Both the position numbers and the translations under genes were made by a program. 64,000 nucleotides of DNA from Tanypteryx hageni (taxonomy: Eukaryota; Arthropoda; Insecta; Odonata; Petaluridae), in NCBI GenBank assembly GCA_028673005.1, contig CM054116.1:68771315-68835314 (forward strand), written 5' to 3'. Positions within the stretch are counted from its first letter, which is position 1. Every line of letters starts with the position of its first letter. Below the pieces are notes generated by a model. That model did not search any database and had not been told where the DNA came from. It worked only from the letters and a program-made list of their open reading frames with translations. This document shows, one piece after another, positions 31,720-44,417 of the stretch.

Positions 31720-33970
31720 TAAAAGTTTAGTTTTGTGAAGGTCTGTTTAACGAACATAAAAACAATGCGTTTAAATATTCCCAAAACGCGCCAAATAACT
31801 CCCCGATAATTTTACGAGCATAATCAGACCAAATAAATAGAAAACTAAACTTCAGATCGTCCTTCGAAGGCATTTTGCGATAGATCCCGACATTCGAGCA
31901 AGGGGTAGCACGGCGCATTCTTAAAATACGACCAGCTCAAATAATACGACAAAATGCTCGAAATAGGTAATTAAAAGGGTTGTGGAGGCGAGCGTAACAT
32001 TCATCCCGGTTAGAGCAAAACGATCGAGCGATGCCCATGCGGGAGGAAGTGCGTTCATGTCGCGTCACCAACGACGGATTCCGCAAGGAAGAAGGAAGCG
32101 AACGTTTCAAGCGGTAGGTGCTATATATACGAGTGCATAGAGACACGAGCAAGCGGAGAGTTAACTCAAGGTAAATGCGTTAGTGTTTCAGGCCTTCGCG
32201 GTGACTGATCACTCCTCCCTACATTAACCCCCTCCTCTCCCCCCACCTATCTCTCTCGAAGTCATATAATAGCCTAGAGACTGCTTTTACATGTCACGCG
32301 CTAGCTTCAAGTTGGAGTTCACGGTCGTTTGTCGCAAACCGGACGAGCAAGACGGACCTCTCCGCGATATGCCCCTTCGAATCTGGTTTACGTGCGCGCG
32401 TGCCCTCCAAATGGCCGAACTACTACTACAACTACTATGGACGATGATAAAATCTATAGCTCAAGGGCTTTTTTTAATGGCGCCGACAAAAATAAATAAA
32501 CGGAGCCGCTGATTACGAGAGTAACGGTTGTCTTTCCGCGACACGAAAAGAAACTGCATGTAAAACATTCCCATCGGGTGGATGTTTCGCGTCAAAAATA
32601 GAAACGTTCCAGGACGGTGTCGGCTGCGCGAAAAAAAAAACTTTTAAACGATAAAAACATTTGCATCGAAGGCGAGTCAACTGTCAAAGACGTTACATTT
32701 TCCAATTAAAGAAGTGGACTGAATGCGTGCGTGGCACGAATAAAAAAAATTCTGAATCAACACACTCGGTCGACACCGAGAAAATAAATAGGAAGAGATA
32801 AGAGAGAAAACCGCTCGAATTTTCCGTCAAGACGTTTTATCGCCCGATTGGAACGGCAATTTTCTCAAAGTTCCGCCGATAAATTAATTTCGCAGCCATT
32901 TATTCGAAAACTTCCAACTAGAAATTTCCTTCGCTTTCGACTTTCTAGAACCTCCGCGAGTCGACTTAAAAAAAAGAAGAAAAAATGGAACGAAACGACA
33001 CCTCGCCGACTTATTTTATGGAAATATCTCGCTCGATCATTAACTCCGCATTTCCCTATTTAGCTGGCAAACGACCAAAGACATAAATCCGGGATTAGAA
33101 TCGAAAAACCGCCACCACCCTCCCCCCCCCCCCCTTCTTAACGCGATCATGTAGGCCGCTGCGATCGCACGGGGACAAAAGGAGGAGCGTCAGCCATTTT
33201 TCTCCCGGAGACGTGCGTGAAAGGGACCAAACCAATTACGAAAGCACTTAAAGGATAGAGAAACGCCACCTCGCCCCATTCCATCCCCCTGGGGGGTTAA
33301 TCACCGCTCCGTAAAGATGCGCGCTCGAAAAAAGAAAAAAATAAACCTTCCCCGACGAGACCTAATCAGCAGAGACGCTAAAACACAAAAAAGCCATCGG
33401 AAAGTTGGAGGCGAAAATCGAGTTTCCATCTCCTTAGCCGAGAAGACGGAATAAACCCTTCAGGGGGGAGGGAAGCGACGGCTTCGGAAGAAAACACTAC
33501 GAGAAAGCAATACGATTCGGGGACCGAACCGAAACGAACAGTTGGCAATAAGCCACACGTGAATGGAAAGGGAGCGGAGGCGGGCGGGTGTACCACGGGT
33601 CTCCCTCTTTCACCATCCCTCCGCGAATAAACCGTGACCTTTGGGAGAGGAAGCACGTTGCATTCGCGATGTTGGCGAAGTAGAGAAGGGAGACGTTTCT
33701 ACTCGCGGAGGAGATCGTCGAACGACGCGTAAATGCCATTTCCTCCGGGAGGGATTAAAATAAATCCCCGCGGCCATTGATGAATCCGAGTAAGATAAAA
33801 GGATTAATTACGACGACACCATACGTACATCCCATTTTCCCGAGATTTTTCATTTCTTCTCGTCAGATTACCACGACCTTCTTTCCGATTAATATGCTAT
33901 TGGAATTATAAAAGGTAAAATCGCCCATTTGTAATTAAATTAATTAAATATTGAAAGAGGGGAGTGATGA
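31720..33970. other. Non-coding DNA with possible regulatory content
   Basis: No recognisable exon. A TATATATA at 32122-32129 and a homeodomain-site-like cluster at 33800-33950 are discussed as findings. A C-run occurs at 33122-33134. Short frames here (32291-32512, 33378-33739) have no motifs. Confidence 0.3.
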
Positions 33971-33974
33971 CGGG

Positions 33975-34160
33975 GTGGCTTGGGCGCTGTCATTCCACGT
34001 AGCGGGCCGGTTTTTTCTCATGCTAACCCAGACTCGACTTGTGTGTTGCGAGGAGGAACGTCCTTTCCGTCGGAAGGGACGTTGAGCAGTGCGCACCCTT
34101 GGTGCTCTTCTGAAGAGTAGGCTAACGCCGGAAACGGGTTTTCCGTCGGTGGTGTTATCC
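33975..34160 (+). repeat. SINE-like dispersed repeat, copy 1
   Basis: Shares ordered blocks with 50750-50885: GGGCCGGTTTTTT, CTCGACTTGTGTGTTG, AAGGGACGTTGAG and ACGCCGGAAACGGGTTTTCC. The two copies are diverged, so the exact ends are uncertain. Confidence 0.55.
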
Positions 34161-35539
34161 ACCTGTGATATCCGAGCGAGCTATTTGCGTAAAACGCAAG
34201 ATGCCTAGAAACTTCAAAAGTGAAGGCCACGGTCCAACTTGGGCTGTATTGCCATGAATGTTGATGATGGTTTAATATTGAAAAACTTTCTCCAATAGCC
34301 ATAAAAAGTTGGGAACACCGGGCGAGCATATCATTTACAAAGCAGACGCGACCCACCGATAGCAGTTTCTAATTTATAACCTACTATCCTAAATTAGAGT
34401 CTAGTATCAGTGTATCCTCGCTGATGACGGCTATTCTGCAGCAGAAATTTCCATCTGCCTTCCTCGTTCTTTGTCTATTAGAGAAACAAGATTTTCAATT
34501 TGATTTCAGTAATAAACGAAAATTCTTTCTCGATTCTATTCGATAAAACGATAGAACGCAAAACCATCGCGGGGAGAATGAAATCTGATGGAACAAAACC
34601 ATCAAAAAGTCACGAGAACTATAAAAATCGAAATCATCCCATTTTTTTTAATCCAAAAACTTACTTTTGCAGCCTTGGGATACCGAGCGGGATTTCTTTC
34701 CGATATCCCGAATTACCTCCGCCTTCCACATGCGCGAGGGTACAGGGAGATACGAGCGGAATCCGCATGAAAACGGTTTTAAAACACGGAAGAACGTGAA
34801 CCCGCGCGGACTAAGTTTGAATAACATTTCCTAATAAAACGAATGCGCCGAGAGACGGCGCGCGGACGTCACCGGAGGAAAAACAAAACTTCCGAGAAAA
34901 ATAAAACGATTCGAGATGACGCGCGAAATGACGACGACCGAGAAGACCGATATTTCCCTTTTTCTAAAGAAAAAGAACAAATCCGCCCGCTCAAAATCTC
35001 CCTCTCCGCGCAATATCCGAGAGAGAAAATTCGGTTCGACAGCGACGTCAAAACGTCGTCTCGAAGGGGATTGCATTATGCATGGGCATGACCGTAAAGG
35101 GAAAACTCCTTACAAACGAGTTAACACGAAGCGAGAACTTTTCACGGGGTCGCCGGCGTCGAAGTTTTTTCATGGCCTGGAAACGGGTAAAGGGGTAAGA
35201 GTAGAGGGGAGTTGACGCGCGTCGAGTCTTAACCGACTACCGGAATCGTTCCTCGTATAGGTTAAGGCGTTGCGAGAGACTATAGAGTTAATCAGAATTG
35301 GAGATTAGGGAGGAAAAGGGGACGACGGAGACGCGGAAGGGAGAGGCCCTCAAAAGAAGCACCGCGGGTAGGCGGCTCCGAATAGGCGCAAGCTATCAAA
35401 AAGGACGACGGAATAATGATAGGCCTTAATGCACGAGATATAAGGAAACTGATGCAGAGGAAAATATCGCACTGAAAAAAAATACGTGTCTACGGTCCGT
35501 TCGGTTTAAATCGGAGACTGGCGAACTTTTATGCGCGGT

Positions 35540-35780
35540 CAGAGGCGTACCTGCGAGATATGGCAACATTTTAGAAAACGCCTTGGTTATGTGGAATATT
35601 AATTTTGCTGCATTAAGAAATATGGCGTTTTAATTAAATATAAATTTGAAAATTGAGAGCTAAATTAATACTTACTTATGAAAAAATAAACTTTTCACAT
35701 TTTTGCCGAAACGATTGGCGCCTTTTGTAAGGGGCGACTATGGCATATGCCACCTTTGCCATACCCTAGTTACGCCACTG
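35540..35780. mobile_element. hAT-type MITE (241 bp)
   Basis: Perfect 8-bp duplication TGCGCGGT at 35532-35539 and 35781-35788. Ends are CAGAGGCGTACCTGCG and, inward from the right, CAGTGGCGTAACTAGGG. Non-coding. It lies about 110 bases left of the piggyBac fragment. Confidence 0.8.
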
Positions 35781-35889
35781 TGCGCGGTATACGTAGTTTC
35801 GAAAATTACAAGTTTGCATAATGAACGAAGTAAATGTATATCTATGCATGTCTCATATTTTGAAACAAAATAATTTACCCATTTTACAG

Positions 35890-36554
35890 TGTCACACAAA
35901 AAACTAACTGATGAGGAATTGAAGGAGGAGGAGAATAAATCTCTCGAGGAAGATCATTATCGGATTCAGAACTAGAAGACAATGTTGAAAATATTGAAGA
36001 GTTATCTGATGAAATTATTGGCATAGATTGCAACTCGGCATTGGAAAACTCTGATAATGAACAATATGAATGTCGACAACAATGGTAATTATTGGCATAA
36101 GAAACCAATGAAGCAAACTCGACAGTCCGCAGCGAATATAGTGAAGCAATCTGCAGGCTTATCAGGAAATAGTGCTACATGTTCAACAATGCTGGAATTA
36201 TTTCAGTGGTTTATTACACCCAATACGATTGACCTCGTTGTTGAATTTACAAATCAAAAAGCAATGAAAGTTATTGATGACTGGAACGTTAAATTTCCGC
36301 AGAAAAAAAGAAACTGGATTCCAACAAATCGTAAAGAAATATATGCGTTTATTGGCATATCGAATATAATGGGTGCACTAAAAGCAAATAGAGAACCAGT
36401 TGATATGCTATGGTCTAATGATCCTTGTTTTAGAAGATCTAATTTCCAAGGTACCATGTCCAAACATCGATTCAAGGTTTTGTTCTCTTATTTGAGATTT
36501 GATGATATAAACACGAACATATTGGTTGAAAATAAATTTTATGATTGTATATAA
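35890..36554 (+). pseudogene. piggyBac transposase, N-terminal half fragment
   Basis: Frame-shifted start: KKLTDEELKEEE near 35893, then an acidic stretch SDSELEDNVENIEELSDEI in another frame. The longest frame, 36057-36554, has MLELFQWFITPNTIDLVVE, EIYAFIGISNIMGALK and MSKHRFKVLFSYLRFDD, the entry into the piggyBac DDE domain. It stops at 36552-36554 before the rest of the catalytic core. No terminus was found. It carries the opposite half of the protein from that at 6404-6948. Confidence 0.8.
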
Positions 36555-36559
36555 TGGCT

Positions 36560-37290
36560 TTGTACAACGGTCGGCACACATTTACGTCACCTTTACAACA
36601 AACTATAATCAAGGATGAATACAAGCAGTTTTCTAGGTATTCGTCCTTCAATACTTCTATATCACTTTATAGATACAATTCTTTATTCCAAGAAGCCGAG
36701 ACCCCTTCTCTAAAGGGCCAAGAATTCGAGAAACTTCCTAATATCTCACCGGCGCCTTCCTTCCGATAACCAGGTCAAATAAAAATCCCTTCCTTCAAAA
36801 TATGTCCCGACTCTTTCGTCTCCTAAGCAATAAGAATCGCCTTTCCTATAGCCGTACAATTATAAAAATTTGCCAACTATTAAGTAAACGCAAAACAATG
36901 TTACAAACATGAAATATTGCAGAAATTACGTTAACTTAATAAAATTCATCGAAATCGGCCGATTTCTCAATTTACGCAGGTCCTTGATACGACTAATCAT
37001 GGTACAAACTCCGGTGACCTTAAGTGAATGACACGGAGGAAATGTTTTTCTCAGATTTTCCCTTGATCACTTTTTGCTCCACAACAAAGTTACGGAGTTT
37101 GCTTTCCAAATTAAGTAACAAAACAGAGGCAGAGTTGATTTCCAAAGGACAGAGAACTAACATGGAGTTAATCAAAAAGATGGATGGATTGGAAAACGAC
37201 AGACAGATGACAAATACGAAAAGATCGTTGCCAAGGGATCAATATCAACTCCAAAATGCTTCACGAGGAATGTGATTGGACTACTATAAA
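36560..37290. other. Non-coding DNA, nothing recognised
   Basis: Sequence after the piggyBac fragment shows no further transposase motifs in any frame. The 83-codon frame at 37024 has no recognisable features. Confidence 0.3.
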
Positions 37291-37291
37291 G

Positions 37292-37611
37292 CAGAGGTCG
37301 GCAACCTTTCCTGCACGGCGGGCCACATTCGCAGTTGTGAATGCATCCGAGGGCCGCACCAGAAGTCAAGAAAGCCTCGGCGTACCGGGTGAATGGTAAA
37401 ATCAGAAGTTATCCTAAGTTTTTGTGGTCTCATATAAGCAAAAATCAAGTCAACATGATTAACTAGCGTCAAAACCTGACCATAAAAGGTTTTGAGACCA
37501 TTATTTTGCTGAAAAAATATGAAATTGCCCATGTGAAATTTTCCCGATCACTTTTTCATTACAGCTTCGCGAGCCGGATGTGGCCCACGGGCCGTAGTTT
37601 GCCGATCCCTG
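37292..37611. mobile_element. hAT-type MITE (320 bp), older copy
   Basis: Ends CAGAGGTCGGCAACC and, inward from the right, CAGGGATCGGCAAACTACGG. Flanking 8-mers CTATAAAG and TTCTCAAG match poorly, so the duplication has decayed. Internal blocks (GGTTTTGAGACCA, GATCACTTTTTC) match the element at 60461-60799 in reverse orientation. Confidence 0.7.
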
Positions 37612-38284
37612 TTCTCAAGGAAGAAAGGAGGGATAGAGATGATGAGTATGCGAGAGGTAAATCACGAGCAGAAAATTATACTGAGCAGTTTGATCAATTT
37701 TACAGTAGCATTAGGTAAAATCTCGTGAAGAGCAGAATAAAATCGATTCGTCATCACATTCGAGTAATCAAAACTATAATTCTTTATGAACCAAATTATA
37801 AAAGTAAGACGTTCGAATAACAATATTTAAGGACCTATCACCTTGGTCACTCTTCTAGAATAACGCAACGAAAGGGAAAAGAAAAAAATCATTCCCTTTC
37901 CAGAAATTAAACGTCTTCGAGATATTTGTCAAAAACCGATAACTACTGACACAGCGTTAATTACCCCAAAGGTAAGAAGGGACGACATGTTACCCAAGGG
38001 TAAACCGCGATAACTTTCGTTTTCAGCACCTTCGCGACAAAAAAATGCACATCGTTATCAACGAGCGGCGACATAAAAGACTTGCAAAACAACCTTCGTG
38101 TCAACGGCAAACATTTGCACTAAGAACACGACAAATCTTCAGGAAAAAATTTCCGATTGGCGAAAAAACGCAGAGAATTACACAGGCGAGTATGTGTTAG
38201 CATCTCGTCCGATGGGCGAGGCGAGAGCCGTTCAAGGAGAATTTAGGGGAGGATTGTGGGGCAATATTGGTCTTGGGTTTGCAA

Positions 38285-39209
38285 TGAGAGAAGAGAAAGA
38301 GGGACATAAGAGAGGGACAGAGAGGATAGAGGGGCAGCGAGGATAGAGGGAGAGAGGAGAGAGGGACAGAGGAGAGAGGGGCGGAGAGGAGAGAGGGGCG
38401 GAGAGGAGAGAGGGGCGGAGAGGAGAGAGGGGCGGAGAGGAGAGAGGGACGGAGAGGAGAGAGGGACGGAGAGGAGAGAGGGACGGAGAGGAGAGAGGGA
38501 CGGAGAGGAGAGAGGGACGGAGAGGAGAGAGGGACGGAGAGGAGAGAGGGACGGAGAGGAGAGAGGGACGGAGAGGAGAGAGGGACGGAGAGGAGAGAGG
38601 GACGGAGAGGAGAGAGGGACGGAGAGGAGAGAGGAACGGAGAGGAGAGAGGAACGGAGAGGAGAGAGGAACGGAGAGGAGATGAGGGAGGAGAGGAGATG
38701 AGGGAGGAGAGGAGATGAGGGAGGAGAGGAGATGAGGGAGGAGAGGAGATGAGGGAGGAGAGGAGATGAGGGAGGAGAGGAGATGAGGGAGGAGAGGAGA
38801 TGAGGGAGGAGAGGAGATGAGGGAGGCGAGGGATGAGGAGAGATGAGGGAAGGGAGGGGAGGAGATTAGATAAGAGAGGGAGGAGAGGAGATAAGATAAG
38901 AGAGGGAGGAGAGGAGATAAGATAAGAGAGGGAGGAGAGGAGATAAGATAAGAGAGGGAGGAGAGGAGATAAGAGAGGGAGGAGCGGAGATAAGAGAGGG
39001 AGGAGCGGAGATAAGAGAGGGAGGAGGGGTGATAAGAGAGGGAGGAGGGGTGATAAGAGAGGGAGGAGGGGTGATAAGAGAGGGAGGAGGGGTGATAAGA
39101 GAGGGAGGAGAGGAGAAAGGAGGGTATAGAGGAGAGGAATGAAACGGGAGAAAGGAGAGGAATGAAAGGTGATGAGGAGAGAGGAAAGGGGATGATGAGA
39201 TAGGAAAGG
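38285..39209 (+). repeat. 925-bp polypurine minisatellite
   Basis: The + strand is almost only A and G. Successive arrays: a 17-bp unit CGGAGAGGAGAGAGGGR (about 38390-38660), a 17-bp unit ATGAGGGAGGAGAGGAG (about 38680-38825), a 26-bp unit beginning ATAAGATAAGAGAGGG (about 38860-38965), and units of about 21 bp GATAAGAGAGGGAGGAG (to about 39110). Long open frames on the - strand (Leu/Pro/Ser only) are artefacts. Homopurine tracts of this length can form triplex DNA. Confidence 0.95.
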
Positions 39210-39498
39210 CATTGGGTGAAATCCTCTCCTGCGTGGGAATTTTCGCAGAGCAGGTGGCCAGGGAGGGTGAGGAGGATGGGATATAGAGGTTGGAGGACCG
39301 CGGTATTCTGGAGGAAAAGTGATGAGGAAAACATCGCATGAAAAATGTAAAGCGGATGAGAAGACGTGTGCGCGTCTTCTCTTAACGCCTAACTCCCAAC
39401 TCTCAGGCCGCCGACCAAGTTAGGAGATCAGAGAGGGATAGTGAGATTTTTTCCAAAAGAGAATGGCGTCGAGTGCGCGAAGTGAGAAAGGTCCAGAG

Positions 39499-39789
39499 CA
39501 GGGGTCGGCAACGTTTTTTCTGTCGGGTGCCTCTCTTTATCAATATTCATTATTTGTGACACTCCGGGCGTGCCACCCTAAAATTCATTTGGTCCAAAAC
39601 ACTTACGAAAAGTGTTTCTTATATAAAAACATCTTGAATGTAATGCGGTATAACTACAACACTCATTACAATTGAAATAAAAGTAGAATTTAAAAACACA
39701 TTTATTGTAATTCTTCTCTGAAATATCGTGCCATGTAAAAACTTCGCGTGCCACCTTTTGGCACGCGTGCCATAAGTTGCCGACCCCTG
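39499..39789. mobile_element. hAT-type MITE (291 bp)
   Basis: Perfect 8-bp duplication GTCCAGAG (39491-39498, 39790-39797). 14-bp identical TIRs CAGGGGTCGGCAAC. Non-coding, recent-looking ends. Confidence 0.85.
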
Positions 39790-40926
39790 GTCCAGAGGGA
39801 CTGCGGAAATAGACAAACAGTACCCCATCAAGGTGAGGAACTATTTATGAGAGTGAATAAATACTATTTGCATTCCAGGCGATCGTTGCGCCACGACAGC
39901 ATTCCCTCCATTAAATACAGACAACAATTAAATTCAAATGCTATGAAAATTACGGGAGATGAATGGCTAAAAATAATTTTTCACTCTGATTGAAAATTCA
40001 TTGAAAAGGTAACCATTGGATCTATTTATATAACAATGGGTGCAAATTACGTAGGCGGTAAAATTAGCAATCAGAACGAATCATTAGATTTTATCATTCA
40101 AGTATTTTGAAATTTCAATATAAGTGAAAAGCAACTTGGCCACATGGCCAGGAACCCGTGAAGGAATTTTGAGAAATACATAATTTATTATGCATAGAAA
40201 TAACGAGATGTCTACAACCCGAATTTACGATGAGTCGATGAAGACCATTTTTTCGTCTTAATATTCCTTAAAATGGACTTGTTTAACTCTTTAAGTTTCC
40301 TCAACTCGAAATTTTTCCATCTCCCCTTGCGGTTTGAGTTGCAGAGATGCGACGGTGCTCCAAAAACAAAATGGCACGAGCGCGATGCTAAAATGATCGC
40401 CAGGTAAAAGGATTCCGCCGATAATGCATGAAAACCGGCGAGAAAAAAACGAATAAAGAGCGACGGAACCGATCTCCCGGTAAAGCGATCGTAGAGCCCC
40501 TCGTTCAATTCCCACAAAGAAAAAATTTCACTCCGAGGAACATATGCTCGACGAGAGAGAAAGTCCAATTTATCGCACCGTCGAAGAAAGAGATGAAGTC
40601 AAAAAGTTGTGCGGAGAAGATGAGGACTTCTGCTCGAGCGCGCGTCTTAAGGATACGACTGGACGGTAAAAGAGGCGGGAGAGACATAAAAGTTTTAGTG
40701 GAGGAGAAATGGCCGGAGAAGGTAACGTAAGTTTCGGAGGGATGCTAAGACTCCCGCGGAGGTGTGCGAGGGAAGAGGGCGCAGGATGTACACGGAGAGA
40801 GAGATGATCGATAGGATGGTGCATCGGCAACGCGAAAAGATTGGGGCAACTGCCCTTTCGCGATGTAGGTTGTGACCGATAATCTCCGCGCCGCAAGGAC
40901 CGACGCTGCCTCTACCGTACGAACGG

Positions 40927-41058
40927 TGTACTGCAGAATTTCAAATCTCCGGCTTTCGACGAATAAGATTCATGGAGACCACGTTCATAATGTGTACTGC
41001 AGAATTTCAAACCTCCGGCTTTCGACGAATAAGATTCAGAGAGACCACGTTCATAATG
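40927..41058 (+). repeat. Tandem duplication, 66-bp unit, two copies
   Basis: Unit begins TGTACTGCAGAATTTCAAA. Copies at 40927-40992 and 40993-41058 differ at only a few bases. The period is a multiple of three, but the frame through it has no known motif, so coding is not supported. Confidence 0.85.
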
Positions 41059-41539
41059 TAACAATGTCCGTAGCATTTATTAGCGTTAGCGTTATTTATT
41101 AGTGGGATCCAATGAACCCCCGGATCAATATTTAAATTAGTCGTTACTTCTTCCAGCACTACATTAACTCTATAAACAATTGGTCATTAATTATTACGCA
41201 TTTAGAATTTGCCAGGTCGAAAATAATCCTTCTAAAAGATGGAATAGGGGTTCGATTGATCTTACTGATAATTGCGGGATTAAAAGCACATTTTTAATCC
41301 CATCCCTCGAAAAATTATTCCACGAGAAATAATAACAATTAATATTATTAGCCCAAAAAAGGCAGCACTGCGCCTGAATTCCCATTTGCCGCGGTAACAC
41401 GCGTAACCTCCAGACAACAAATTACGATAAAACATTTTAAATGGGCCGAATTATATCACAAATGGTCTTAAAAACCTCCTCAGCCATAAAGAAAACTTTT
41501 CGTAAACCAGATAAGCGTTTTAGCGTCAAAGTAGCCTTC

Positions 41540-41870
41540 CTCCGCACTGATTCTGTGAATGCAAAATTAAAATTGTCGAAAGTATTCGATGTTGTGCCCC
41601 ATCACATCCTGCAGAAAGCTTAGCGGGCTAAGAATGGACACGCGAGTGCTGAGATGAACAGAAATTTTCTAAAAAACAGGAAACAAAAGTTTATAATAGG
41701 AGGTAGTCTATCCGATGAAATAAGGTCGCAAACGGGAGTTCCGCAGGTTAACGTTTCAGGAACGCTGTTATTCTTCATTTACATCAACGACTTACCATTG
41801 CATACTAAATCGAATATAAGGACTTCTGGCGTATATAATGATTAAACTGTTATAAAAAAAAAGCAAAATT
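41540..41870 (+). pseudogene. Non-LTR retrotransposon reverse transcriptase fragment
   Basis: Two frames read LSKVFDVVPHHILQ, then FLKNRKQKFIIGGSLSDEIR, SQTGVPQ and FFIYINDLP, the RT palm blocks of jockey/CR1-type LINEs. The catalytic YADD position appears as VYND followed by a TAA stop and TVI (about 41832-41851), so the catalytic motif is lost. A stop and a frame change lie near 41621-41654. No other LINE parts were found adjacent. Confidence 0.75.
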
Positions 41871-44413
41871 ACGCGACTGATCTCGAGAATAGACATGAGA
41901 AAATATCCCTTCTTCAGGCACCGTGGTCACGATCACAAAAATAAACAAAGAATCTATTTAGACGGCGTAGGGGTCTATAGCACCAATTGTGATTTACGCG
42001 ACTGAACTCTCGAGAGGCTTTAGAACCGCCGACCCAGCACTCCCATTGGGGAAACATTTGCATACAAAGAAAATGTACGACGGAGAAGAGAACCATTCCG
42101 CTGTGTATTTCAAACGACCGCATCGCAATTAATTGCCATCGTCGGGGGAGATACTAGGAGCCCTTTGGCGCAACGGCGTTGGGAAATGCGGACCAGAAGA
42201 GGAGAGAACGGAGGGATGCTATAATGAAGAGGAAGATAGAGGGCCCTAAGAGAGAGAGATGGTCGTTCTTTCTACTAAGAGAGTTGAGTAACAGAAAAAG
42301 GGATAAGAAAATAGTGGCGGGGCAGGAAGGGGGAAGGGAACGATTTTTTTGCTATGTCTTCTGGTCTGTTTACGCCAAGAAAATGGCGTCGTTTAGAAAA
42401 AGAGGCATTCCATTTAATTAGTCATGGGAGACAATGCCGTAGAAGATTTCATCCCGGCACCAAACACTCGGAATTGAATAGAAACATATATGTATATATT
42501 ATCTTTTACAGTAGATATATGCCTTGCCGCGAGAAAGGCAATGTAACAAAAATACAGCATCCATACGATAGCGGAATACTTACAGTAAAATCTGGTCCGA
42601 GTTTTCATTACTGCACATAAATTTACGTTTCCGACACCATACATTTGTTGTAACGCATTTATTAACAAAAAATCACATTATTCGTCGAATAATAAATGGT
42701 CAACTTTCGCTAAGACGCATCGAGCAAAGGGCGTTATGAGAGTAAATTTAACTCAATTTTAAAAAGTTTTCTCAGGTGCCAATCAGGGACATATATCCGA
42801 AGTTTTTTTTCTATGAGCCGACTTCGTTGTATTAATTGTTCTATAATTTAAAAAATATCAAATTTAAATAACTCGTAATTAAAACGAATATCAGGAGTTC
42901 AATGGTGCTCTGAAACTGAATCATTAAAAGCTCGTTTAGGATAACGAAAGCGAACAACAAAACGAAGAGTTTTGAGGCATATGGCCTGGATAAACGACAC
43001 AATCAAATCAGCCGTCGAAGGCCACACCCGAGATTACACATTCCTTCCGACCAAAAACTAACTAACTCAAGTTCTTTAGTTGCAACCGGAAATGGAAAGC
43101 TGCCGAGTTCCTCGAACCACAACCACTTCTTTATCGCCTGTACCCTTAACGGAAACCCATTGGACAAAGTAGCTCTTCCAAACCCCTTCTTCAAATGTGA
43201 CGGCGGAAATCGGAGAAAAGTGGCTCCATATTTGAATTATTACAAATTAGGACTAATGCGAAATTTTTCAAAAACTAACAGAGCAAACAAGAGCGTAAAA
43301 GGAGGGTGCACGAACGACGCCACGCGTTAAATATCGTAGTACTTTCTTCATCGAGAAGCACGTTAGCATTTCGGCTACATTTTTAAAAGATGTCCGCAAA
43401 CAAAGGAAAGTTTTCGCATTGAAAGCCGCATGGGTCACAAACCGATCTCGCCGCGCACTTCCTCATACACGAATACAGACCTTAATGGATCATAGGCGGT
43501 GAGAAATGTCGGAAAATCTTCCCACGTGCGTTGCGTGGAAACAAATGGTAGCAAGAAAACTAACAAACGACCGAACCGGAAATGTTTTGCAGAGGTGTGG
43601 CGACACTATATTTACATATTACCCTGCATCTCACCAGAATGATCAGCGTTGAAGCGCATAAAACGCTTTTGTGACAATCTTCACCGGCAGAATTGGTTCT
43701 CCTATTGCTATGCATTACACTAGTAGGGAAAAAACGAACTTTGTAAATTAGTGTTCTATATAAAGTCGACCACTCGCTGTAGTGATGTCTTCCGATAAAT
43801 GGAGGAGTCAGTTATTTGTAAAACCTCTTCAGCTATACTTTAATAGGCCAATTTTGCGGTCTCAAATTGCCGCAAGTGGCACAATTTTCTCGGCAAACAA
43901 CGGTTTGGGGAAAATACCAGTTTAAATGGGAAAATCGTTATAAACTTCATACGCTACCGGAACCAACTTCACAATTTGTAAAAATACATGCATTGTTTTT
44001 CTAAAGAACATTCTATAATTAAATTTTAGCCGATCGACGAACATATTAAACTCTAAGTCAGCTCAGTGGGCATTTATTACCAGTTTCCTGATAGTAATCT
44101 TTTAGATCGCGGATCCCGTTTTCAGCTTTTAATTTCTTTTTAATCATTGGCACCGACCACACGCACGACGTCTGTGCATCATAGGTTGAGATCCTCCGAA
44201 CTAATAAATAGTTTACGCTTTATTTTGGGTCGCAAAAAAACGTAACACAGCATTTCGCGAAACGTTCGTGTTCCAGACGTTCATTTAAATATTATTACCT
44301 ATACCTACTTATGTGCTCGTAATTACATTTCTTGTTATTTTTTATATTTAAGGCAATATCTGAGAGACAGTTTCTTGCACTAGATGCATTTAGCATCGAC
44401 TGGTCTTCTACCT
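41871..44413. other. Non-coding DNA, nothing recognised
   Basis: AT-rich with short frames lacking motifs. TATATAAAG at about 43757 is the only core-promoter-like word and has no gene to serve. Confidence 0.3.
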
Positions 44414-44417
44414 TTAA

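Noticed and set aside
38390..38830. CRISPR-like array
   Set aside because: Units are contiguous without spacers and the context is eukaryotic.
38232..39339. Long - strand reading frames up to 363 codons
   Set aside because: They are the pyrimidine strand of the polypurine minisatellite: only Leu, Pro, Ser and similar residues in repeats, open in more than one frame at once.
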